This document shows, piece by piece, positions 1 through 4,907 of a stretch of 9,208 bases of DNA (positions within the stretch are counted from its first letter, which is position 1; each line of letters starts with the position of its first letter). The DNA comes from Bacteriovoracaceae bacterium UBA4097 (lineage in GTDB: Bacteria; Bdellovibrionota; Bacteriovoracia; Bacteriovoracales; Bacteriovoracaceae), in contig DFXX01000011.1 of the NCBI GenBank assembly GCA_002381765.1, positions 1-9,208 on the forward strand, in the 5' to 3' direction. Below the pieces are notes generated by a model that saw only the letters and a program-made list of their open reading frames with translations, ran no database searches and was not told the origin of the DNA. Made by a program: the position numbers and the translations under genes.

Positions 1-50
1 CTGGTGCCTTTTCCAGCAGCTAAAATCACGATCCCAATTGAATTATTCAT
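1..50 (-). CDS. N-terminus of a GlmU-like nucleotidyltransferase (partial, runs off the window)
   Basis: Only the first 16 codons and two bases of the next are present, read from the ATG at 50 down to base 1. The peptide MNNSIGIVILAAGKGT carries the nucleotide-binding signature of the sugar-nucleotidyltransferase fold (V-I-L-A-A-G-x-G-T). In GlmU this loop binds UTP during formation of UDP-N-acetylglucosamine, the precursor of peptidoglycan and lipopolysaccharide. A ribosome binding site (AAAGGA on the minus strand, around 60-65) lies 9 bases before the ATG and supports this start. GlmU is the best guess because its N-terminus normally has this exact loop near residue 10. Other members of the fold (RfbA, GalU, MobA or IspD types) cannot be excluded from so few residues. 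It is divergent from lon. Confidence 0.6.
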   Translation of the reverse strand, partial: MNNSIGIVILAAGKGT

Positions 51-264
51 ATACTTGAATCCTTTGGTCTGTTTAAACCATTCTTAATTAAGCTGATAAC
101 GCCTTGTTTTCACCTCTAAAGTATAACTTCAAAAACCAACATTCTCAGCTATTAACCTAAAAAAAACTTTATTTTAACTTAAATATCTTTAAAGAGGCGC
201 GCCAAATATCCCGATTCATTTTCTGTAATCATTCACGGAAGAGACTACGCCAGAGGAGTTAAAT
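51..264. other. Divergent intergenic region between the nucleotidyltransferase and lon
   Basis: This 214-base AT-rich spacer must hold the promoters for both divergent genes. Over the minus strand there is a possible -10 TATACT (complement of 120-125), but no convincing -35 at the right distance. For lon no clear sigma-70 pair is visible. The best partial matches are TTAACC around 152-157 and TATCTT around 184-189. The heat-shock CIRCE inverted repeat is not seen, and there is no sigma-54 element. An isolated GC-only palindrome, GGCGCGCC, sits at 196-203. The lon ribosome binding site AGAGGAG is at 252-258, six bases before the start. Confidence 0.5.
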
Positions 265-2706
265 ATGGTGACGAATTATGAGGGAGAAGCGATTGAATTC
301 AAGGAAACGCTCCCTTTACTGCCGGTTAGAGATCTAGTTGTATACCCATTTATGATTTTACCACTTTTTGTAGGGCGTGAAACCTCTATCAAAGCAGTAG
401 AAGAGTCACTAAACAATACAGACAGATTAATTCTTCTTGCATCACAAAAAGACATTACGGCAGAAAATCCAAGTCCATCTGAGATCTATGAGATGGGTAC
501 AGTTGCCATGATCATGCGTATGAGAAAGCTTCCAGATGGAAGAATTAAAATTCTTATCCAGGGTCTGGCCAAAGCAAGAATTACAGAATTCGTTGCGACT
601 GAACCATTTTATCAAGTGAAAGCTCAAAAGGTTGAAACACAAGTTGTCACAGCAACTCCAACAACCATCGAAGCTCTTGCAAGAACAGTAAAAGAAAATC
701 TGGAGAAAGTAATCTCTCTTGGGAAAGTTCTCTCTCCTGATATCCTTATGGTGTTAGAAGATATTCAAGATCCGGGTCGCCTGGCCGATCTTGTTGCATC
801 GAACTTAAATCTAAAAGTTTCTGAAGCTCAACAGGTCCTTGAGACTCTTGACCCTGTTGATAGACTCGGATTTATTAATCAAATCCTGGTTAAAGAATTA
901 GATGTCTTGATTCAGCAATCAAAACTCAATGCTCATAACAAAGATGATCTCGCGAAAAACCAAAAAGAGTTTTTCATTAGAGAGCAAATCAAGGCCATGA
1001 AGCAGGAATTACATGATGACTCTTCTGATAAGAATGATGAGTTTGCTGAGCTAAGAGAAAAGATCGTTGCAAAAAGTCTTCCTCAGGAAGCAGAAAAAGA
1101 GTCTCTTAAGCAACTAGGTCGACTTGAAAGAATGCATCCGGATTCTTCAGAAGCCAGCATTCTTAGAAGTTACCTCGAGTGGATTATCGATCTACCTTGG
1201 TCTGAAGAGACCAAAGAAGTCACAGATCTTCAGTTCGCTAAAGATATTCTGGACGAAGATCATTTTGATCTCGAAAAAGTTAAAGAAAGAATCCTTGAAT
1301 ACCTGGCCGTAAGAAGCCTCAAAGGTGGAGCAGCTAAAGGTCCAATTCTTTGCTTCTCTGGTCCTCCTGGAGTAGGTAAAACATCTCTTGGTAAATCTAT
1401 CGCAAAAGCTACCGGTCGCGAATTTGTTCGTATCTCTCTTGGGGGAGTTAAGGACGAGTCAGAAATTCGTGGTCACCGTAGAACATATGTCGGGGCCATG
1501 CCCGGTCGCTTCATTCAAGCGATGAAACAGTGTAAGACTATCAATCCCATTATTCTTCTGGATGAAATAGATAAACTTGGCAGTGATTTTAAAGGTGACC
1601 CAGCTTCGGCCATGCTGGAAGTACTAGATCCTGAACAAAACTGCACATTCAGAGACAATTATCTGAACATTAATTACGATCTCTCAAAAATTATGTTTAT
1701 TGCCACGGCAAACGTACTTGAACAAATTCCGGGTCCACTTCGTGACCGTATGGAAATCATCAATCTTGCTGGTTACTCGCAAGAAGAGAAAGTTCAAATC
1801 TCGAAAAAATACCTCATTCCTAAGCAAATGGATGAGCATGGAATTAATGATGAGCACATCGAATTTACCGATGAAGGTGTAGAGGCAGTTATCTCGGGTT
1901 ATACCAGGGAAGCCGGTCTTAGAAATTTAGAGCGTCAGGTCGGAGCTCTTTGCAGAAAGGTCGCTAAGAAGATTGCTTCTGGTCACCACGCTAAAACACA
2001 TATCTTCTCAAGTACGGTGGAAGAGCTTCTTGGTCCTCCCTACTACTCACGTGAAGATTCTAATGAGTATGATGAAATCGGTGTCGCAACAGGACTTGCC
2101 TGGACTGCAGCCGGAGGTGAGATCCTTCATATAGAAGCCACTAAGATGAAAGGACGAGGCATTACCTTGACCGGACAACTTGGTGACGTAATGAAAGAGT
2201 CTGCTCACGCAGCTATGGGCTTTATTAGAAGTCACGCAACTGATCTTGGAATAGATGAAAAATTCTTTGAAGAGAATGAAATTCATATCCACCTTCCTGC
2301 AGGAGCCATTCCTAAAGACGGTCCTTCCGCTGGGATTACTCTGGCCACGGTTATTACTTCGCTTCTAACTGGTAGCTATATTAGTAAAGATATCGCTATG
2401 ACTGGAGAGATTACTTTGACTGGCAAGGTTCTTCCGGTAGGTGGAATTAAAGAGAAGGCTTTAGCTGCTATGAGAGCAGGGATTCAAACCATAATCATCC
2501 CATGGAAAAACCAAAAGGATATTCTGGAAATTCCCGCCCAGTATCGCAAGAAGCTTAACTTCATTCCGGTGAAAAATATCCAGGAAGTACTTTCGATCGC
2601 TTTAGTAGATTGGAACGGTCAACTTAACCTCGATCAACATAAACGTAAAACCGGGGAAGAAGTAGAGAAAGATAAAAAACCAAAATCAAATCAAGTCGCT
2701 GCATGA
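265..2706 (+). CDS. lon: ATP-dependent Lon protease (LonA type)
   Basis: Complete 813-residue LonA, a soluble hexameric AAA+ protease that degrades misfolded and selected regulatory proteins. E. coli Lon has 784 residues. Domains in order: N-terminal LON substrate-binding domain (about 14-210, opening LPLLPVRDLVVYP), a helical connector (about 210-330), the AAA+ module and the protease domain (about 600-780). Walker A is GPPGVGKT at 366-373 and Walker B ends LLDE at 431-434. The pore loop has Y408-V409, sensor 1 is N483, and the sensor-2 arginine lies in TREAGLR at 547-553. The catalytic Ser-Lys dyad is S688 in DGPSAG and K731 in GGIKEK, spaced 43 as in E. coli (S679/K722). The last 30 or so residues are a charged, Lys-rich tail beyond the usual end. 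The start is fixed by AGAGGAG six bases upstream. It is followed directly by a terminator, so it is probably monocistronic. Confidence 0.98.
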   Translation: MVTNYEGEAIEFKETLPLLPVRDLVVYPFMILPLFVGRETSIKAVEESLNNTDRLILLASQKDITAENPSPSEIYEMGTVAMIMRMRKLPDGRIKILIQGLAKARITEFVATEPFYQVKAQKVETQVVTATPTTIEALARTVKENLEKVISLGKVLSPDILMVLEDIQDPGRLADLVASNLNLKVSEAQQVLETLDPVDRLGFINQILVKELDVLIQQSKLNAHNKDDLAKNQKEFFIREQIKAMKQELHDDSSDKNDEFAELREKIVAKSLPQEAEKESLKQLGRLERMHPDSSEASILRSYLEWIIDLPWSEETKEVTDLQFAKDILDEDHFDLEKVKERILEYLAVRSLKGGAAKGPILCFSGPPGVGKTSLGKSIAKATGREFVRISLGGVKDESEIRGHRRTYVGAMPGRFIQAMKQCKTINPIILLDEIDKLGSDFKGDPASAMLEVLDPEQNCTFRDNYLNINYDLSKIMFIATANVLEQIPGPLRDRMEIINLAGYSQEEKVQISKKYLIPKQMDEHGINDEHIEFTDEGVEAVISGYTREAGLRNLERQVGALCRKVAKKIASGHHAKTHIFSSTVEELLGPPYYSREDSNEYDEIGVATGLAWTAAGGEILHIEATKMKGRGITLTGQLGDVMKESAHAAMGFIRSHATDLGIDEKFFEENEIHIHLPAGAIPKDGPSAGITLATVITSLLTGSYISKDIAMTGEITLTGKVLPVGGIKEKALAAMRAGIQTIIIPWKNQKDILEIPAQYRKKLNFIPVKNIQEVLSIALVDWNGQLNLDQHKRKTGEEVEKDKKPKSNQVAA

Positions 2707-2710
2707 AAAC

Positions 2711-2740
2711 AAGGCCTCCGAATGGAGGCCTTTTTCTTTT
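2711..2740 (+). terminator. Rho-independent terminator of lon
   Basis: A perfect 9-base-pair stem (AAGGCCTCC at 2711-2719 with GGAGGCCTT at 2724-2732) closes a GAAT loop. It is followed by a T-rich run to 2740. It starts 4 bases after the lon stop codon, so it separates lon from the receiver gene that follows. Confidence 0.93.
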
Positions 2741-2755
2741 CTTATCCCTTAAATC

Positions 2756-2764
2756 TGCTATCCT
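2756..2764 (+). promoter_or_regulatory. Candidate extended -10 promoter for a leaderless receiver mRNA
   Basis: TGCTATCCT is a TG-N extended -10 with the hexamer TATCCT at 2759-2764. It lies in the 31-base gap between the lon terminator and the receiver start. Transcription would begin about 7 bases later, near 2771, which is next to the ATG at 2772. No Shine-Dalgarno sequence precedes that ATG. The -35 region 17 bases upstream (CTTTTC) is poor, so the call rests on the extended -10 and on the need for a new promoter after the terminator. Confidence 0.45.
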
Positions 2765-2771
2765 ATTTTGC

Positions 2772-3161
2772 ATGAGTGAAAAAAAATCGTTAAAGGTCTT
2801 CATTGTTGATGACTCAGACTTTGCACGAAGTCTGATGAGTAAGATGGTGATACAGGCCGGTCACATTATAGTGGGTGAAGCTTCCGGAGCCGAGGCTGCT
2901 CTCTTATCAATTAAGGACACAGATCCAAATGTCGTCATAACCGATATTGTAATGCCCGAGATCAGCGGGATTGAACTTACAGAAAAGATCACTCAAAGCT
3001 ATAATGGGATTTACGTCATCGTTGTCTCTTCCTTATCGCAAGAGCATATCGTCCTAGAGGCCATTGGTGCTGGGGCCAGTGATTTTATTCCCAAGCCCAT
3101 TGAGAAGCAGCAACTTATCGATTCTCTAGACAAGATTCAGCAACAAATAATGAAAGGTTAA
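2772..3161 (+). CDS. Stand-alone CheY-like response regulator (receiver domain only)
   Basis: The 129-residue protein is one receiver domain with no output domain. All functional residues are present: the acidic pair D13-D14, phospho-acceptor D58 (in ITDIVMPEISG), the switch serine S86 or S87 in VVSSL, and K108 in PKP. It should be phosphorylated on D58 by a histidine kinase not in this window, and act by protein-protein contact, as CheY does. The VVSSL stretch also resembles the receiver of CheB. The ATG at 2772 is chosen because the receiver fold begins a few residues later. The longer in-frame ATG at 2703 would translate through the lon terminator. It begins an operon with a CheX-like protein (13-base gap) and a small membrane protein. 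There is no Shine-Dalgarno sequence. Chemotaxis, motility or another phosphorelay are all possible. Confidence 0.9.
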   Translation: MSEKKSLKVFIVDDSDFARSLMSKMVIQAGHIIVGEASGAEAALLSIKDTDPNVVITDIVMPEISGIELTEKITQSYNGIYVIVVSSLSQEHIVLEAIGAGASDFIPKPIEKQQLIDSLDKIQQQIMKG

Positions 3162-3174
3162 TCTCGGAGAAAAC

Positions 3175-3609
3175 ATGGAAGTTTTAAAGCCGATAGAAAT
3201 AGCACGTATTGAGGAACTCAAAATTCTGCAAGATGTAAGGCTAGTACACAGGAATGATTTGAATCCAGTCGTTTCTAAAGACAATCTCAAAGTTCAATTT
3301 GAAATCTCCGGGGAAATCAAGGGAAGCATCACTTGCTACCTATGTCTTGATGGTCATGAATTAAGCCCGATAGACAAAAATTATATTTTTCCACTCTTCG
3401 TTGAATCGATGAATATTCTCATTGGTCGTCAAATTAGCCTTGATGATGACCTTTCTCACTTTAAGCTTAAACTCTCCTCTCCTAAACTAAGCATGATTCC
3501 TAGTCTGGTTCATACTCAAGTCAGAGGGATGTGCCATAAGTATGAGCTTGAGCTAGCTGCTCACTCCTTTACGATCCTTACTCAATACAGTCTAACCATC
3601 ATTAACTAG
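3175..3609 (+). CDS. CheX-like protein, probable phosphatase for the adjacent receiver
   Basis: 144 residues with no signal peptide or membrane span. The pattern fits the CheC/CheX/FliY family: a strand segment ISGEIKGSITCYLCLDG (44-60), then a helix FVESMNILIG (75-84) that carries E77-x-x-N80. In CheX the E-x-x-N pair forms the active site that removes phosphate from CheY-P, and a following glycine is usual. A second strand segment, KLKLSSPKL (97-105), matches the part of the fold after the helix. The rest is divergent, so the family call is from pattern rather than overall identity. It lies 13 bases after the CheY-like gene, with a good ribosome binding site (CGGAGA, about 3165-3170). This suggests it sets the lifetime of that receiver's phosphorylated state. 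A non-catalytic CheX-fold binding protein is the main alternative. Confidence 0.62.
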   Translation: MEVLKPIEIARIEELKILQDVRLVHRNDLNPVVSKDNLKVQFEISGEIKGSITCYLCLDGHELSPIDKNYIFPLFVESMNILIGRQISLDDDLSHFKLKLSSPKLSMIPSLVHTQVRGMCHKYELELAAHSFTILTQYSLTIIN

Positions 3610-3620
3610 GAATATTTAAA

Positions 3621-3953
3621 ATGTTAAACTTGTTAAAAGTTCTTGGCATCTCCCTATGTTTAATTCTGGTTCTTTCCATCACGGTAAAACGCAGAACCTT
3701 GTTTAGCTATATCTACGGAGTAATATCTCCTTTAACAACTACCGTTCAAAGTGCTACCGAAAAGTTTATTGCGAGCTCTTATAAAACCACTCAGAGCTAC
3801 TCAAAAAGAATCTTTAATAACTCCCTTCCCAGAATTCAAGACACCGTTAAAAACAATCTTTCGGCTCCAGTCAGATCAAACCATGATCCAGAGGAAGACA
3901 TTACAGCTGCAGAGAAGCAAGATCTTGACTCCCTTATCCGAAAGCAGCGTTAG
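3621..3953 (+). CDS. Small membrane-anchored protein of unknown function
   Basis: I do not recognise this 110-residue protein. Residues 4-22 form one hydrophobic segment (LLKVLGISLCLILVLSITV) followed by KRR. That predicts a single membrane span with the basic residues cytoplasmic, or an uncleaved signal anchor. The remainder is polar: a Ser/Thr-rich helix-prone stretch (about 39-68) and an acidic-then-basic end (DPEEDITAAEKQDL, RKQR). The ATG is 11 bases after the stop of the CheX-like gene. A TAGGA ribosome binding site overlaps that stop, so it is the third gene of the same unit. It may link the receiver/phosphatase pair to the membrane, but only by association. Its stop is one base from the stop of the convergent small gene. 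Confidence 0.68.
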   Translation: MLNLLKVLGISLCLILVLSITVKRRTLFSYIYGVISPLTTTVQSATEKFIASSYKTTQSYSKRIFNNSLPRIQDTVKNNLSAPVRSNHDPEEDITAAEKQDLDSLIRKQR

Positions 3954-3954
3954 A

Positions 3955-4116
3955 CTACTCTCTCGTGACTGAGTTTTTTATGCTCTTCACTTTAGATGAG
4001 GTCTTTACAATTTTCTCCCGTGAGTTATTCATAGCTGCACATTCTGTAGACGTTTCCTGAGCAAATGCACTGAAAGTAGAGAGAGCGATTACCCAGCTTA
4101 AAAAGAATAATTTCAT
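3955..4116 (-). CDS. Tiny secreted protein, paralogue of the 61-residue neighbour (ETST-C family)
   Basis: 53 residues starting at the ATG at 4114-4116. A Sec signal peptide (MKLFFL, hydrophobic core, AFA at 17-19) should be cut before Q20. This leaves a 34-residue mature peptide beginning QETSTEC with one cysteine (C26) and a Lys-rich, net basic C-terminal half. The gene at 4282-4467 has the same plan and the mature start EETSTDC, so the two are paralogues. The start is decided by a perfect AGGAGGT five bases upstream. An in-frame ATG at 4146 would place ten polar residues before the signal peptide and lies upstream of that ribosome site. A sigma-54-like element lies upstream. Function unknown. 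The single cysteine could allow dimers or attachment to another exported protein. Confidence 0.75.
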   Translation of the reverse strand: MKLFFLSWVIALSTFSAFAQETSTECAAMNNSREKIVKTSSKVKSIKNSVTRE

Positions 4117-4120
4117 AAGA

Positions 4121-4127
4121 ACCTCCT
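4121..4127 (-). promoter_or_regulatory. Consensus ribosome binding site that fixes the 4116 start
   Basis: The minus strand reads AGGAGGT, fully complementary to the 3' end of 16S rRNA, with good spacing to the ATG at 4116. It lies inside the longer reading frame that would start at 4146. This argues for the shorter 53-residue protein and for strong translation. Confidence 0.85.
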
Positions 4128-4141
4128 GATAATATCTATTA

Positions 4142-4157
4142 TCCAAGTCTCATGCCA
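4142..4157 (-). promoter_or_regulatory. Sigma-54-like -24/-12 promoter for the 53-residue secreted protein
   Basis: The minus strand reads TGGCATGAGACTTGGA. Compared with TGGCAC-N5-TTGCW, the GG doublet, the spacing and the TTG are right. The invariant C of the -12 GC is replaced by G. The predicted start of transcription is near 4131, giving a leader of about 15 bases that just contains the ribosome site. It is weaker than the matching element of the paralogue at 4506-4521 and may be a lower-activity or decayed copy. Confidence 0.45.
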
Positions 4158-4230
4158 AAGTTCACTATTGTAAGTATTGATAATTCAGAAAGGGATTAGT
4201 GATGTTTGTGTAAATTAATGAAGTGATGAC

Positions 4231-4269
4231 GAATAAATAAACAGTGGAGAAGGCATGAGCCTTCCCCAC
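4231..4269 (-). terminator. Intrinsic terminator of the 61-residue secreted protein gene
   Basis: On the minus strand GTGGGGAAGGC (4269-4259) pairs with GCCTTCTCCAC (4254-4244) over 11 positions, one of them G-U, around a 4-base loop. The T-rich TGTTTATTTATTC follows. It begins 12 bases after the stop codon of the gene at 4282-4467 and separates it from the paralogue downstream. Confidence 0.85.
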
Positions 4270-4281
4270 CAAGTCAGAATC

Positions 4282-4467
4282 TTATTGAGCAGTAACTCCA
4301 TTAACCTTAGGCTTCTTAAGCTTCTGCTTAATATTGCTCATATTGGCCTTCGGATTGGTTCTTTCATTCATTTCTCTCATCATCACACAATCCGTAGAAG
4401 TTTCTTCCGCGAAGGCTGAAATTGAGAATAAAGAAGCGAATATCATTATTACCATTAAGTGTTTCAT
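4282..4467 (-). CDS. Tiny secreted protein with mature start EETSTDC (ETST-C family)
   Basis: 61 residues. A Sec signal peptide with AFA at 18-20 should be cut before E21. The mature 41-residue peptide begins EETSTDC (single cysteine C27), continues MMREMNERTNPKANM and ends in a Lys-rich segment (KQKLKKPK). The predicted net charge is positive and no fold is evident. It is a paralogue of the 53-residue protein at 3955-4116: the AFA cleavage site, the [QE]ETST[ED]C start and the basic tail are shared, while the rest differs. An AGGGGGA ribosome site about five bases upstream supports the start. It is a monocistronic unit with its own sigma-54-type promoter and terminator. I cannot assign a function. 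Periplasmic or secreted small peptides of this kind could be structural, signalling or antagonistic. Confidence 0.8.
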   Translation of the reverse strand: MKHLMVIMIFASLFSISAFAEETSTDCVMMREMNERTNPKANMSNIKQKLKKPKVNGVTAQ

Positions 4468-4505
4468 AGTTATCCCCCTAGCTTAATTTCTATACGGACA
4501 TAGTA

Positions 4506-4521
4506 AGCAAGGGTCATGCCA
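4506..4521 (-). promoter_or_regulatory. Sigma-54 promoter for the 61-residue secreted protein
   Basis: The minus strand reads TGGCATGACCCTTGCT, which fits TGGCAY-N5-TTGCW at every conserved position, with the GG and GC doublets at the obligatory spacing. Transcription should start near 4495 and give a leader of about 28 bases before the ATG at 4467. Sigma-54 promoters depend on an ATP-driven activator bound upstream. Dyads suited to that lie at 4561-4596. Confidence 0.75.
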
Positions 4522-4560
4522 GTTCTCTCTATAGGCAAGTACTAGTAAAGTCATCAATCA

Positions 4561-4579
4561 CTGTCAAAACTTTAGACAG
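4561..4579 (-). promoter_or_regulatory. 19-base dyad, candidate activator or operator site
   Basis: CTGTCAAAACTTTAGACAG is a near-perfect inverted repeat. CTGTC and GACAG form the outer arms and AAA and TTT the inner arms, with one mismatched pair and an unpaired centre. The centre is about 75 bases upstream of the predicted start of the sigma-54 promoter at 4506-4521, in non-coding DNA before the preceding operon's terminator. The size and symmetry suit a dimeric helix-turn-helix protein. No T-tract follows on either strand, so it is not a terminator. Confidence 0.45.
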
Positions 4580-4596
4580 GTCTGTATATATGTCTA
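4573..4596 (-). promoter_or_regulatory. Second, overlapping dyad with TAGACA/TGTCTA arms
   Basis: TAGACA at 4573-4578 is inverted as TGTCTA at 4591-4596. Inside it lies a shorter dyad, ACAG-GT-CTGT, at 4576-4585. It shares its GACA half-site with the 19-base dyad at 4561-4579, so three TGTC/GACA half-sites lie in 36 bases. This fits cooperative binding of one dimeric regulator about 75-90 bases upstream of the sigma-54 promoter start. Confidence 0.38.
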
Positions 4597-4606
4597 CAAA
4601 TTGATC

Positions 4607-4636
4607 AAAAAAAAGGCCCCTCTTACGAGGGGCCTT
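4607..4636 (-). terminator. Intrinsic terminator closing the tad / YD-repeat operon
   Basis: On the minus strand a perfect 10-base-pair stem (AAGGCCCCTC with GAGGGGCCTT, plus-strand 4636-4627 and 4622-4613) closes a 4-base loop. It runs into eight T residues (plus-strand A run 4607-4614). It lies 29 bases beyond the stop codon of the 74-residue secreted protein. It marks the end of the operon and insulates it from the sigma-54 unit downstream. Confidence 0.93.
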
Positions 4637-4665
4637 GAAAAATCATTTTAAATGCTATGCTAGTA

Positions 4666-4890
4666 TTAGCCCTGGATCGCACCAGAAGACTTCTTCTTGT
4701 CCTTTTTAGGCTTACTAGAGCTCTTATCCGGGACGTATCTCTCGCCATTAGTTTGAGTTCTCAGGCATACGCCATTTTCAATCAAACAGGTCTTACACTC
4801 ACAGTCCTTTAGATCGGCTTCACCTAGACCAGGATTGGCACTTACCAGCCCGGCTATCATCATTGTCATCGTTATAATTAAAGCTTTCAT
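4666..4890 (-). CDS. Small secreted protein with a Cys cluster and Lys/Ser-rich tail
   Basis: 74 residues. A signal peptide (MKALIITMTMMIAGLVSA) should be cut near A18, leaving about 56 residues. The mature part has C30-x-C32-x2-C35-x6-C42, which could form two disulfides in the periplasm or bind a metal. After this comes a low-complexity Ser/Lys tail (about 55-69, SSSKPKKDKKKSS) that is almost surely disordered. The ATG is 17 bases after the stop of the YD-repeat gene. GGGAG six bases upstream sets the start, and a strong terminator follows, so it is the last gene of the tad operon. Its position after a wall-associated-type YD protein beside pilus genes recalls Bd0108 of Bdellovibrio. Bd0108 is a short exported protein reported to be intrinsically disordered and involved in the host-interaction switch. 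I infer analogy from position and type only, and have not compared sequences. Confidence 0.78.
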   Translation of the reverse strand: MKALIITMTMMIAGLVSANPGLGEADLKDCECKTCLIENGVCLRTQTNGERYVPDKSSSKPKKDKKKSSGAIQG

Positions 4891-4907
4891 ATGAAACTCC
4901 CTTATCT

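Noticed and set aside
2703..2771. A longer receiver start at the ATG at 2703, overlapping the lon stop as ATGA.
   Set aside because: The extra 23 residues would be translated from the lon terminator hairpin and the promoter region. Receiver domains normally start a few residues before the KVFIVDD strand, as the ATG at 2772 gives.
3957..3979. Hairpin ACTC...GAGT followed by TTTTT as a plus-strand terminator after the membrane protein gene.
   Set aside because: Only four base pairs around a ten-base loop. Too weak compared with the other terminators here.
4117..4146. A longer start at 4146 for the 53-residue secreted protein.
   Set aside because: It would put MDNRYYQEVL before the signal peptide and place the perfect AGGAGGT inside the coding region. 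It would also overlap the sigma-54-like element.
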